Part shown: positions 1-11,579 of the stretch, one piece after another
Position numbering within the stretch: the first letter of the stretch is position 1
Layout: each line of letters opens with the position of its first letter
Source of the DNA: Larix kaempferi
Lineage: Eukaryota; Streptophyta; Pinopsida; Pinales; Pinaceae
Assembly (NCBI GenBank): GCA_027924585.1
Contig: BSBM01000753.1
Span: forward strand, 20,231,501 to 20,295,500
Length of the DNA stretch: 64,000 bases
Direction of reading: 5' to 3'
Notes under the pieces: model-generated
What the model was told of the DNA's origin: nothing
Seen by the model: the letters and a program-made list of their open reading frames with translations, nothing else
The model's database searches: none
Program-made: the position numbers and the translations under genes

Positions 1-641
1 TGCAAGAAAAAATAAATCGTTGATCAACACATAATAATATATTGTTTTGAGTTTGTATAGTCCTATGGATTCAACGAAGTTTCTTGTCATATGGAATGAT
101 TTGAGCCCAAATCATCTATTGTTGGTGTTGCATCTCAAAAGTTTGTTAGCATATGGTGGAAGTAGGCATTAGTGGTATCGTCTCCCTCTTGGGAGAAGAC
201 TGTTTGAAATTGATTACATTTTTTCCATAAAAACATTCCCAAAATGACATTTGCATACAGGAGTTTTTCCACCATTGTTGTAGTTAGCCCATGTCCCCCA
301 TAAGAAATATTGAGTGGTGACTACATGGAGAATTTATATGTTCTAGAAATATCTCATGTACAATTGACTCTCAATTTGTAACGAGATCTTAGCTCCTATG
401 AAGCTCATAGATCTTTTCAATGAGAATGTATTAAATATGTATAATCTCTTTTTGGAAGGAAAGCATTCATGTTCTTTATAGATATTTCCAATATTGTATG
501 TATATTAAAAGTTGCAATGGAAATGAGAGAGAGGAGCATTAAATGATTCAATTCATGTGAAAGAGAGGAATAATATTGAACCAATACATGGAACTATCCA
601 ACTCATAGATGCTTTTAACCATTAGCTCACACTACTTTTAA

Positions 642-750
642 ACGGACTTCAGCATGTTTCTAAGTTTGTGAATTAGTTGAAACATCCAATAATTTTACGG
701 ACTTCAACATGTAGCCAATTTGTGAATTAGTTGAAACATCCAATAATTTT
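642..750. repeat. Tandem duplication, 55-bp period, two copies
   Basis: A block beginning ACGGACTTCA(A/G)CATGT and ending CATCCAATAATTTT occurs at about 642 and again at 697, head to tail. The copies differ by a few substitutions and a short indel. Confidence 0.8.
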
Positions 751-1023
751 ATGGTATGTGGTTGCAAGCATCAATATTCAATATCTAATTTCACATGAAA
801 ATCATAAATTTGACTTTGATCTTTCCAATCACATGAGTAAAGCATAGATATCTTTATCAAAATCATAATACAAAACTATATAGCCAATAGATCTATACAC
901 CTGTCTCAAACTTTAACCAATCCTCAATAAAGCTTCCAATGAAATTTGTTTGACTAATCAAGAATATTAGACAAGTGTAATGCTCATAGATATGAGAATG
1001 AGAGGAATATCATTTTTTCTTAA

Positions 1024-1380
1024 CATTGAGGTTGTAAGAGGTGATCAAGTTTCACTACACATCTAATTAGTTGGTGTTGCAAACTCTTAGGTTACCTCAT
1101 TGTGTAGTTTGAGGATTGTTTTTTACCTCTTTGTTTTGGTTACATTCCAATCCACTATCTAGGTTTTCTCTTATTGGATTTGATTTCTATGGAAAGTCAA
1201 TTCCTTGCCAAGCAAGGGTTGATGCATACATGTTGAGGACCATCTAGAAAAAGGTTTGAGTTGGAAATGTTCTCACCTTCTTTTTCTTTGTATTGAGATT
1301 GTCGCAAGAGATCAAGTTTCACCATAGTATTGATTAGTGGGTGTTGCAAACTCTTAGGTTACCTCAATTCATGGTTTGGA
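1024..1380. repeat. Pair of diverged direct repeats about 268 bp apart
   Basis: Blocks at about 1024-1112 and 1292-1380 both begin ATTGAG(G/A)TTGT and share GATCAAGTTTCAC and GTTGCAAACTCTTAGG, with substitutions between. This looks like an old local duplication or part of an unrecognised repeat family. Confidence 0.6.
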
Positions 1381-2008
1381 AGGTGGAGAGATACTTGTTC
1401 TCTCTTTGTTTCAATTATCCAATCCACCAACCAACATTGAAAGTGTCAAAGCTTAGATACATGTTAGAAATATTGTCATGAGACTCGAATCTTTTTGACA
1501 ATCTTTGTGGCATGTATTATGTTCTATGTAAATGCATTGAACACTAGACACATAATGATGATTAAATGAAAAAGTTTTGATTACATACAACGCTACTATG
1601 ACTCGCGTGGTGGAAAATTGGAATTAGAATTGATATTAAACAATTTTTTTCAATTTGCAATTGGTAAATGAGGATTTAGGCTATGTACATGTCATAACTT
1701 TCCTTATGCTTGGCGACGTCAATCAACAACCCTTCATATAAGGGAACAAATATCAATGTAATAATTTAATTGGTTATGGGAGGTAGGTTAAAATTCTAAT
1801 ATACATGATCATTTTGGGTCTATTGTAATTTGGTTATGTGAAGAAGAGAAATTGGTAATGCAATTAGTTCATTAAGGTCACATTTCATAGAAAATTTTGA
1901 ACTAACATAGGTTCTTCATGGCTAGGAAAGCTAACAATGACCCAGATAGAATCAAAGAAACCATCAAATGGTGGAGAAATATTTCCTTCAAAACTCCATC
2001 CTCAATTA

Positions 2009-2547
2009 TGTTGAATATTGTAACTTCTAAGAATATTATATTTGTATATTATTTATTCCGGAGATGTTCCATACCTCCGATGTGATTATACTATGAATTC
2101 GTAGATGTTTATTCCTCTGAATTGGTTGTGGTAACTAGGGTTATTAGACCCACCATGTGGGGGTCGGCCGAGTCAGTTATAATAGGGTATTTAACCTAAT
2201 GGTTAAATAGGAGCCTACATGTACTTGTGTAAAATACACGTCAGTGTAGTGTATAAATAGAGGAGGTATGTTCCTCATTTGATACACTCACTCACTTAAG
2301 AGAGGCGCACTTGTGGAGGAGAGGTCTGCTATGGTGGAGGAGGAGATCATGTCCTTGGTTTGCATCTTTGTATATTGCATCTTTGTATATTATTGGGTTT
2401 TCTACCCTATGAGGGTTTCCCAAGATAAATCTGTGTCTCTTGTGTTTATGCTATGCTTGTTGTTTCTTCAGTGATCCTGTATATGCCATTATTGTGAAAT
2501 GGAATGTAATGCTGCTATTTTCTGTCTTAGCATATTGAATTTTAACA
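2009..2547 (+). mobile_element. Solo LTR, 539 bp
   Basis: The segment starts TGTTGAATATTG, ends TTTTAACA, and is flanked on both sides by AATTA (2004-2008 and 2548-2552), the 5-bp target duplication expected of an LTR retrotransposon. A TATA box (TATAAATA, 2252-2259) lies about mid-element and is followed by a GA-rich leader, as in an LTR U3/R region. No primer-binding site or internal domain follows, so this is a solo LTR, probably left by LTR-LTR recombination. The TATA position suggests the + orientation. Family not identified. Confidence 0.75.
2252..2259 (+). promoter_or_regulatory. TATA box of the solo LTR
   Basis: TATAAATA inside the solo LTR, preceded by a mixed-composition upstream region and followed by a purine-rich stretch. 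This is the usual place for a retrotransposon promoter. Activity is inferred only. Confidence 0.5.
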
Positions 2548-2552
2548 AATTA

Positions 2553-3214
2553 TGCTAACAACTTTTGGTTTTCCTCCTCTCGGAAACCTAGGAAGACAGA
2601 AACCAATGAGTATTCAAAGAAATGGAGAGGAATAATGACATGGTAAGGGGAAAAATCAAATAAAATATCAGTAAAATGATCCAAACTTTCTAATAAATCA
2701 ATGAATATTGGAAATGCCAACCTTCACAATCAACAATCATGCAAGCTTGGGGTCTCAAACCTAAGAATCTATCCATCAAGGCTCCAAGTAACAAAACTCC
2801 TACTTCAAGTCTAAATAAATGGCCTCTTCCCCTTGAATGTTTCAAAAAACATCATTTTAATGGTGCTTCTCAAGGAAACCTAGGTCCGGTTGGCTTTTGA
2901 GGGGTCATGTGAAATTATTAGGGATATACTGAATGGATACATGAAGGTTGCCTTGGAGTAACTACCAATAACACATGTGATTTTATGCTCTAGAACTAGG
3001 TCCTTTGAGATAATGTTGTTCAAGAAGTTCTATGTTAGATTTTATAGCTCGGTAGGTCTTCTACATAGGCTTGGTGTCTAGGCATGTAGAAAGGACCTAA
3101 GTGAATTTCCTAGACATTGATTTTAGTGTTATAAATTAATATGAATTTTTATTAATTGGTGAGTGAAAATAATTTTTAATTAATTAAGTGCAATTTGTCT
3201 CATTCATTTATTTT
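2553..3214. other. Unassigned intergenic DNA
   Basis: No open frame of note and no recognisable element ends. Confidence 0.45.
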
Positions 3215-3339
3215 GAAGATGAAGAGATAAAGTCATTTAGAAGATGAAGAGATAAAGTCATTCGGAAGATGAACAGATAAAGTGATTCAGAAGATGAAGA
3301 GACAAAGTAACTTGGAAGATGCAGTGACAAAGTCATTGT
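3215..3339. repeat. Minisatellite, 25-bp unit, five copies
   Basis: Units start at exactly 3215, 3240, 3265, 3290 and 3315, each close to GAAGATGAAGAGATAAAGTC plus five bases. Copies differ by one to several substitutions and the period is constant. It is purine-rich on this strand. Confidence 0.9.
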
Positions 3340-4210
3340 TTCATTTAATAAAAGAGGATTCTATGAGAGTTTAGACACATTCAGGAGAGAGAGTTTTGGA
3401 GAGGCAAAAAGAGAAAAGGAGAGAAAAAATTTGCAGCAAGGAGGAAAGGCGCTAATCACAAGCAACAATGTGGGCACGAATTCCAAGGAGAACCAACAAC
3501 ATTTATTACAGCAGCAAGGACGTCGTATTGGGCACAATTTTCAAGGTTTTTGTACAACTAGAAGGTACAACATATTGGGAATGATTTTCAAAGTAGAAGG
3601 GAGTTGTTACTTGTAGAAAATACAGGTTGTACCATTTCCTGGGAACTGAAATCGAGGAGTTCCTACATGCTATATTGTTGCTATGGCATGATTCTCGAGG
3701 TCTGCTGCAAAAATTGCAAACCGTAAAGGTGCATTTAATGTTGATTTGTATTGTTGTAAATTTCCAGTTTTTTGTGGGTTGATTTTTAATAAACTCTCTC
3801 TTATTGACTGGTTTTCCCTTTGGGGTTTTTCTAGGGGCATTGCGAGAAAATTAGTATGTCAAAGGTGTGTGGTGAATCTACATTTACTATTTATTATTCC
3901 ATTGTGCATTTTCAGTTGAGTAGATTTAGTGTGTTTAGATTCATAAATTATAGATTTGAAATGTGTTTGATTTCTGTGCAAAAAAACTTGAGTTTATCAA
4001 TTTATTGGAAGTGTAAATAGTTTCTAAATTTGATGAAATTTCAACAGTCTCTCCAAAAGAAAAAGAGTTGTCGAGGGGGTTTTCCCATCTAGTGATCCAA
4101 ATGTTGAGTAGAATCCATAATGTCTCACCAATTCACAAAATATCCAAATATTGGTGGTTATAGGAAAGCATAAAATAGATTGCTAGTATCCTAGCCTAAA
4201 TTCTAGGCCG
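3340..4210. other. Unassigned DNA, possibly an old LTR
   Basis: A purine-rich leader (GAGAGAGAGTTTTGG) is followed by T-rich stretches such as GGTTTTTCTAGG. The composition resembles a plant LTR, but I could not find paired ends or a target duplication. The small open frame at 3431-3616 begins at a non-ATG codon and looks like chance. Confidence 0.35.
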
Positions 4211-4215
4211 TATTC

Positions 4216-4421
4216 TATTAAAAACTAATTATAGTTTCTTAGTTAACCTAACAGTTATACAGTTACATAACAGTTATGGTTTTTTTGTAATATATATGTA
4301 CATCTATGTGCATATGTATGATAGCTTAATTTGCTCATTAATGTGAAGCCTTTTTTTCCATTGTCCATCTTAATGTTTATCTTTATCTTCTTCCCATATT
4401 TTTATGATGTGTTGTTTAATA
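4216..4421 (+). repeat. LTR 1 of the gag-only element
   Basis: About 206 bp, beginning TATTAAAAACTAAT (the canonical TG mutated to TA) and ending GTTTAATA where the other copies end GTTTAACA. It is the only copy followed by an intact primer-binding site, so it is the true 5' LTR. Confidence 0.85.
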
Positions 4422-4422
4422 G

Positions 4423-4434
4423 TGGTATCAGTGC
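4423..4434 (+). promoter_or_regulatory. Primer-binding site, initiator tRNA-Met type
   Basis: TGGTATCAGTGC starts one base after LTR 1 and matches the usual plant TGGTATCAGAGC at 11 of 12 positions. It sets the orientation of the element as + strand. Confidence 0.8.
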
Positions 4435-5601
4435 ACATGAAGATCTGTCAGGCCAGGAGAGTAGAAATATCATAGCGGTTAAAGTTTCAAATCTTGATCC
4501 TAAGGAACTATTGGATTATAATGCATGCCTGCAAACAATAACGAGAAAGATAGCATGGAGGTGCCATATAATCAACAAATAAAAATATGAGGATGGCCTC
4601 GAGCACGTGAAGAAGAATGTTGTCCAAAGATTCATGTGTGGAGTGCACTTCATAGAGGAATGAAGGACATGTCATTTCAGGGTGTTGATTCAATTTTAAA
4701 GGTGTTGGAGCAAGCTGCCTAATATAATATAAGGAAATTCTGTGGATAAAGTCGTGGAACCTCCGGAGTAAGGATTTTACATATATCTTTTTAATTCGTT
4801 AAAAGTTAGAGAATTGTTTACTTGATTAGAATAAAAAAAGATATGAGATTTAGAATTTATTGAAGAAATTATTGTGCGCCTGAGTAATGGTAAATTTTTA
4901 CAGTGAGTAAAAACAATTTTAACTTTTGGAGAGAAAGGAAGATAATTTTAAAAAAAAATTGTTTGAAAGGGTTTTAAATAAAATTATAAGGTTGCATAAT
5001 AGTAAAAACAAAATAAAATTGGAAGGATAAATTTATAAAGAAGTTTCCATAAAATATTGTAAAACGGTTTTATATATAAAGAGAATTACGATTACCCCTA
5101 AAAAAAGGATTGATTTTGTCAATATTGAAATTTGAAGCCATGTAGATTCACTTGCAAGTTTTGCATGATGAAAAGTCATGAAAGGGAAGTCGATCCCTGG
5201 TTAAGATTGTCCCAAGAAAAAAAAATTCATTATTTGTCAGGAGAAATTCCGGTGAAGGGAGAGTACAAGATTAACATATACGATGTTTAACCCTGAAGTG
5301 ATGAACATTGAACTAGAGGAAATCTCATGTACAAAATTTAATATTTGTACTTTATAAAGAGGATTTATAAGGAACTAATAGAGTTCTTATTTATGTTAAA
5401 TATTTGTAAAGAAGGGTGGTTAAATATTTACAATTTTTTTATAAGGGGAACTTTGGAGTTATAAGATATATTTGCATTTTTGGATTTATAAGGATTCATT
5501 TTATAATAAGGGGGTTTCTAGTGGTCTTTTGGCTTGTTTTCTTAAAGCACACTTAAGAATTCTCATTTTCTCAAAGGCCACAAAAGCATAAGCAACTTGA
5601 A

Positions 5602-6646
5602 ATGGTACATATAAATAATAGAATGGTGAAAATTGAAGATATGTTTCTTCTAATCCATACATTAATTAACACAACTTCAGGATCCACAATTTCACTCAAC
5701 AAAAGAACAATTTTGTATGTACTTACTTGTCTTCAAGGCATGCATAGAAAGGTGGACATGTTAAAAGTTCAAAATAACTTGTTAACATATCAGCGACATC
5801 AAAAGCCTAATTTAATTCTCTTTCAGAATAATCCATTGTTTGATAGTAAATAAGATGCGAATGATAACAATGATGTCAAAAGAATCAAAGAACAAGCATG
5901 TACCTGTTGATTGTGAGGACGAGTTCAGTATGTTATCGACTGATGGCATTTAAAACCAAGAAGATAAAGTGAATGAATTGAAGGATCAACAAAAGAATCA
6001 ACATAATTTTGCTTGACCTTGGGAAGAGGTTCAATTTAAATGAAATAAATATGGTTTAGGATATGCTAAAGTTGATAATGATCTTTTTCATATTCCTAAT
6101 TATACAAAACCAATCAAGTTTGTGAGCGGTGGAATTTTGTTTAATGATGATGATATGGTACAGGTACATGATGATATGGAACATGTAGAGGAACATGATG
6201 ATGATCTGTGTACTAATGCAAATTTTTGTATAGATGATGATACATGTTTTGATTATGGTGATGATTTGTTGAAAAATGAACATGAACAATGCCAACATTG
6301 TCACTGAGTTGGACATCAGGAATTCCAATGTTTTGATCTTCACCCATGTAGATTTTGTGGGAAGAAGAATCATGTTTCAAATAAGTGTTGGAAACAACCA
6401 AAAATTAAGAGGAAAATGGTGCATTTTCGTTGGTTATGTACTTGCCATTGGTTACTGGAATCCAAGTTGTTCGAACGATCTTATAATCAGATCCATACAC
6501 ATGTACAAGCATGTGTGATTGGTGATCTTACTACTGCAGATGGACATACGTGTTTTGATTCATGATTTGCTTATACAAGGACTTGTCCCTGACAGTGAGG
6601 AAATAACATCTACAGATTGAAGTCAGGTTCCAAGTTTTTGTTGTGA
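5602..6646 (+). pseudogene. Gag-like protein, copy 1 (decayed), two CCHC knuckles
   Basis: The frame opens MVHINNRMVKIEDMF and runs 83 residues to a stop. Homologous coding sequence continues in shifted frames through a YGLGYAK / FHIPNYTKPIKFVSGG segment and an acidic stretch rich in DDD. Two CX2CX4HX4C knuckles follow: CQHC...H...C, broken by a stop after CQHCH, and CRFCGKKNHVSNKC, intact. A basic tail with RKMVH follows. Paired knuckles of this kind bind nucleic acid in retroelement Gag. Several stops and shifts make this copy dead. It may start further upstream in the 4426-5316 leader. It shares all its landmarks with copies 2 and 3. Family beyond Gag-like not identified. Confidence 0.65.
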
Positions 6647-7190
6647 ACTTGTGAACAAATGGGAAACAAGTATGCAAACTTGTTCTTGCATTTTGAAGAC
6701 AGTGTGAAAGTCAAGTTTTAGAAGCATCAATCGAGTAGAACACATGAGAGTCTACTTGTTTTATTGAAAGTTTTTGGTAATGTTTAAACCATCTTTTCAT
6801 GGTTCTTGGTACAGTTTTTGTTATTAGCATAAGTCATTCAAGCTTCTAGTTGATATCGTTTATGGTAATCCTAAAACCACCTTGTTATTTTTGTCATTGT
6901 TTGTGGTCATCCAAAAACCACTAATCAAGTAAAAGACATAAAGTTCTACTTGCTTACATTTTTAGAGAACATATATTGTTGTTTCTCTGTTGGGATAGTT
7001 TATGGTCAACTTGAAACCATGCAACTTAGTAGAAGTCTTCATCTTCTACTAGATTTTGTTTCAAAGATATTTTCAGCCATTTGTAGCTAACCTTGTTGAG
7101 TTTTCTGCTTTCTGAATTTGCTTGACACATTGTTGATTGTCAAGTAGGGGCAATTTTTCAAGCACTAATAAAATTATGATTAAGGGGGGA

Positions 7191-7396
7191 TGTTAAAAAC
7201 TAATCATAGTTTGTTAGTTAACCTGAATGTTATACGGTTACATGATAGTTATGGTGTTTTTGTAATATATATGTAGATCTATGTGCATATGTACGATGGC
7301 TTAATTTTCTCATTAATATGAAGTCTTTTCTGCCATTGTTCGTCTTAATGTTTATCCTTATCTTCTTCACATATTTTTATGATGCATTGTTTAACA
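7191..7396 (+). repeat. LTR 2 of the gag-only element
   Basis: Begins TGTTAAAAAC directly after the polypurine tract TAAGGGGGGA and ends TTTAACA. It is followed by GTGGAGGAAAT, not by a primer site, because 891 bp are missing here. Confidence 0.88.
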
Positions 7397-7685
7397 GTGG
7401 AGGAAATATCATGAGCAAAATTTATTATCTGGACTTTATAAAGAGGAGTTATAAGACACTAATATAGTTCTTATTTATATTAAGTCTTTGTAAAGGAGGG
7501 GAGTTAAATATTTACAATTTTTTTATAAGGGGAACTTTGGAGTTATAAGATATCTTTGCATTTTTTGAGTTATAAGGAGTCATTTTATTATAAGGGGGTT
7601 TCTAGTTGTCTTTTGACTTGTTTTTTAAAAACACACTTAAGCATTCTCATTTTCACAAAGGCCACAAAAGCATAAGAAACTTGAA

Positions 7686-8734
7686 ATGGTACATATAATT
7701 AATAGAATGGAGAAAATAGAAGATATGTTTCATCTAATCCATACATTAATCAACACAACTACTCTAGGATCCACAATTTCACTCAACAAAGGAACAATTA
7801 TGTATGTACTTACTTGTCTTCAAGTCATGCATAGAAAGGTGGACATGTTAAAAGTTCAAAATCACTTGTTAACATATGAGCGACATCAAAAGCCTAATTT
7901 CCTTCTCTTTCAGAATAATACATTGGTCGATAGAAAATCAGATGTGAATGATAAAAATGATGTCACTAAGGAATCAAAGAACAAGCATGTACATGTTGAT
8001 TGTGAGTACCAATTCAGTATGTTATCGGTTGATGACTTTAACGACGAAGAAGATAAAGTGAATAAATTGAAGGATCAACAAAAGAATCAACATAATTTTG
8101 TTCAACCTTGGGAAGAGGTTCAATTTTAACGAAATAAATATGGTTTAGGATATGCGAAAGTTGATGATGATCATTTTCATATTCCTAATTATACAAAACC
8201 AATCAAGTTTGTGAGCGGTGGATTTTTGTTTAATGGTGATGATATGGTACAGGTACATAATGATATGGAACAGGTACATGAACAAGATGATGATTAGTGT
8301 GCTAATGCAAATGTTGATATAGATGATGATACATGTTTTGATTATGATGATGATTTGTTGAAAAATGAACCTGAACAATGCCAACACTGTCACCAATTTG
8401 GACATCAGGAATTCCATTTTTTTTATCTTCACCCATGCATATTTAGTGGGAACAAGAATCATGTTTCATATAAGTGTTGGAAGAAACCAAAATTAAGAGG
8501 AAAAGGGTGCATCTTGGTTGGTTATTTACTTGGAGTTGGTTACTAGAAGACAAGTTGTTGGAATCATCTTATAATTGGATCCATACAGAGATACAAGCAT
8601 GTTTGATTGGTGATATTACTATTGTAGATGGACATAAGTGTTTTGATTCAGGATTTGATGATACAGGGACTTGTCCCTGATAGGGAGGAAATAAGATCTA
8701 CATATTGAAGTCACGTTGCAAGCTTTTGTTGTGA
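7686..8734 (+). pseudogene. Gag-like protein, copy 2 (best preserved N-terminus)
   Basis: The first 147 residues are open, from MVHIINRMEKIEDMF to PWEEVQF, followed by a TAA where copy 1 also stops. After that stop the same frame continues RNKYGLGYAKV and the FHIPNYTKPIKFVSGG segment, then one more stop in the acidic tract. The first zinc knuckle is CQHCHQFGHQEFHF, with its last Cys changed to Phe. The second is CIFSGNKNHVSYKC, with its second Cys changed to Ser. The Zn ligands are therefore damaged while the spacing is kept. Compared with copy 1, the N-terminal half is more intact and the zinc region less so. Confidence 0.65.
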
Positions 8735-9280
8735 ACTTGTGAACAAATGGAAAACAAGTATGCAAACTTGTTCCTACATTTTGAAGACAGAGTGAAAGTC
8801 AAGTTTCTAGAAGCATCAATCGGGTAGAACACATGAGACTCTACTTGTGTTATTGAAAGTTTTTGGTAATCTTTAAACCATCTTTTCATGGTTCTTGGTA
8901 CAATTTGTTTTATCAGCAGACGTCATCCAAGTTTCTAGTTGATATGGTTTATGGTAATCCGAAAACCACCTTGTTTTTGTCATCATAGTTTGTGGTTATC
9001 TAAAAAAACCACCAATCAAGTAGAAGACATAAAGTTCTACTTATTTACATTTTCAGAGAATATATATAGTTGTTTCTCTGCTGGGATAGTTTATGGTCAA
9101 CTTGAAACCATTCAACTTAGTATAAGTCTTCATATCCTGCTAGATTTTGTTTCAAAGAGATTTTCAACCATTTGTAGCTGACCTTGTTGAGTTTTCTACT
9201 CTCTGAATTTTCTACACACATTGTTGATTGCCAAGTAGGGGCAATTTTCAGGCACTAATAAACCTATGATTAAGGGGGGA

Positions 9281-9490
9281 TGTTAAAAACTAGTCATAGT
9301 TTGTTAGTTAACCTAATTGTTATACATTTACATGATAGTTTAATATGGTATTTTTGAAATATATATGTACATATATGTGCATGTGTACGATATCTTAATT
9401 TGCGCATTAATGTGAAGCCTTTTCTGCCATTGTTCATCTTAATGTTTATCTTTATCTTCTTCACATATTTTTATGATGTGTTGTTTAACA
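9281..9490 (+). repeat. LTR 3 of the gag-only element
   Basis: Begins TGTTAAAAACTAGTC after TAAGGGGGGA, ends GTTTAACA, and is followed by GTGGAGGAAAT exactly as after LTR 2. Confidence 0.88.
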
Positions 9491-9780
9491 GTGGAGGAAA
9501 TATCATGTGCAAAATTTAATATTTGGACTTTATAAAGAGGAGTTATAAGGCACTAATATAGTTCTTATTTATCTTAAGTATTTGTAAAGGAGGGTGGTTA
9601 AATCTTTACAATTTTTTTGATAAGGGGAACTTTGGAGTTATAAGATATATTTGCATTTTTGGAGTTATAAAAAGTCATTTTATAATAAGGGGGTTTCTAG
9701 TGGTCTTTTGACTTGTTTTTTTAAAACACACTTAAGCATTCTCATCTTCTCAAAGGCCACAAAAGAATAAGCAACTTGGA

Positions 9781-10830
9781 ATGGTACATATCATTAATAG
9801 AATGGCGAAAATTGAAGACATGTTTCATATGATCCATACATTAATCAAGAAAACTACTATAGGATCCACAATTTCACTACAAAAAGGAACAATTATGTAT
9901 GTACTTACTTGTCTTCAAGTCATGGACAGAAAGGTGGGCATGTTAAAAGTTCAAAATAACTTGTTAACATATCAGTGACATCAAAATCCTAATTTCATTA
10001 TCTTTCAGAATAATCCATTGTTTGATAGTAAATCAAATGTGAATGATAAAAATGATGTCATTAAGGAATCAAAGAACAAGCATGTACCTGTTGATTGTGA
10101 GGACTAGTTTAGTATGTTTTCGACCGATGGCATTGGAAACAAAGAAGATAAAGTGGATGAATTGAAGGAACAACAAAAGAATCAACATAATTTTGTTCAA
10201 CCTTGGGAAGTGGTTCAATTTTAATGAAATAAATATGGTTTAGGATATGCTAAAGTTGATAATGATCTTTTTCATATTCTTAATTATACAAAACCAATCA
10301 AGTTTGTGAGCGGTGTATTTTTGTTCAATGGTGATGATATGGTACAGGTACATGATGATATGGAACAGGTACATGAACAAGATGATGATCAGTGTCCTAA
10401 TGCAAATGTTGATATAGATGATGATACAGGTTTTGATTATGATGATGATTTGTTGAAAAATGAACCTGAACAATGCCAACACTGCCACCAAGTTGGACAT
10501 CAGGAATTCCATTGTTTTGATCTTCACCCATGAAGATTTTGTGGGAAGAAGAATCATGTTTCACATAAGTGTTGGAAGCAACCAAAAATTAAGAGGAAAA
10601 TGGTGCATCTTGGTTGGTTATGTACTTGGCGCTCGTTACTGGAAGCCAAGTTGTTGGAACGATGTTATAATTGGATCCATACACAGGTACAAGCATGCTT
10701 GATTGGTGATCTTACTACTGCATATGGAAAGAATTGTTTTGATTCAGGATTTGATGATATAGGGACTTGTCCCCGACAAGGAGGAAATAACATATACAGA
10801 TTGAAGTCAGGTTCCAAGTTTTTGTTGTGA
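9781..10830 (+). pseudogene. Gag-like protein, copy 3 (decayed)
   Basis: Opens MVHIINRMAKIEDMF for 65 residues, stops, and is broken again near the acidic segment. From 10306 the frame reads an acidic region, then an intact first knuckle CQHCHQVGHQEFHC (starting near 10474). In the second knuckle the first Cys codon is a stop (TGA), but the remaining FCGKKNHVSHKC is kept. The C-terminal part ends RLKSGSKFLL before TGA at 10828-10830. Read with copies 1 and 2, it lets the ancestral domain order be inferred: N-terminal region, GLGY segment, acidic tract, two knuckles, basic tail. Confidence 0.65.
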
Positions 10831-11372
10831 ACTTGTTAACAAATGGGTAACAAGTATGCAAACTTGTTCCTGCATTTTGAAGACAGAGTGAAAGTCAAGT
10901 TTCTAGAACAATCAATCGAGTAGAACACATGAGAGTCTACTTGTTTTATTGAATTTTTTAGTAATCTTTAAACCATCTTTTCATGGTTCTTGGTACCGTT
11001 TTTGTGATCAACAAAAGTCATTCAATATTCTAGTTGAAATGGTTTATGGTAATCCGAAAACCACCTTGTTGATGTTGTCTTTGTTTGTGGTCATCCAAAA
11101 ACCACCATTCAAATAGAAGACATAAAGTTCTACTTTTTTACATTTTCAGAGAACATATATAGTTGTTTCTCTGCTAGGATAGTTTATGGTCAACTTGTAA
11201 CCATGCAACTTAGTAGGTCTTCATCTTCTACTAGATTTTGTTTCAGAGAGATTTCCAGCCATGTGTAGCTGACCTTGTTGAGTTTTCTACTCTCTGAATT
11301 CGCTTGACGCATTGTTGATTGTCAAGTAGGGGCAGTTTTTTCAGGCACTAACAAACTTATAATTAAGGGGGA

Positions 11373-11579
11373 TGTTATAAACTAATCATAGTTTGTTAGT
11401 TAACCTAACTGTTATATGGTTACAATACAGTTATGGTCTTTTTGTAATATATATGTACATCTATGTGCATATGTATGATAGCTTAATTTGCTCATTAATG
11501 TGAATCCTTTTTCTTCGATTATTCATCTTAATGTTTATCCTTATCTTCTTCACATTTTTTTATGAGGTGTTGTTTAACA
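11373..11579 (+). repeat. LTR 4 (3' LTR) of the gag-only element
   Basis: Begins TGTTATAAACTAATC after a TTAAGGGGGA tract and ends TTTAACA at 11579. The next bases, TATTG, nearly match TATTC in front of LTR 1. Confidence 0.88.

Larger units (their letters stand above)
1..2003. other. Unassigned AT-rich intergenic DNA
   Basis: No long open frame, tRNA-like structure or transposon end is recognisable in this stretch. It contains two short duplications, listed separately, which suggests decayed repetitive DNA. Nothing here supports a gene. Confidence 0.5.
4216..11579 (+). mobile_element. Non-autonomous gag-only LTR retrotransposon (TR-GAG-like) with four LTRs and three internal domains
   Basis: LTRs of about 206 bp lie at 4216-4421, 7191-7396, 9281-9490 and 11373-11579. 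A primer-binding site follows the first LTR, and a polypurine tract (AAGGGGG) precedes each later LTR. The flanks are TATTC (4211-4215) and TATTG (11580-11584), a 5-bp duplication with one mismatch, so the whole array counts as one insertion. Each internal domain has a decayed gag-like frame with two CCHC zinc knuckles. No protease, reverse transcriptase, RNase H or integrase motif is visible, so mobility must have depended on proteins supplied in trans. Domains 2 and 3 lack the first 891 bp present in domain 1. TR-GAG is a named class of plant non-autonomous elements; membership is inferred from structure. Confidence 0.8.

Noticed and set aside
3031-4046. Second solo LTR from TGTTAGATTT to TTTCAACA
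   Set aside because: The ends look plausible, but the flanking five bases (TTCTA and GTCTC) do not match, so the call is not supported.
6056-10585. Minus-strand frames of 105 codons opposite the gag-like copies
   Set aside because: They mirror the acidic GAT-rich stretch (antisense gives Ile/His runs) and recur because the unit is triplicated. The zinc-knuckle frame on + explains the region.
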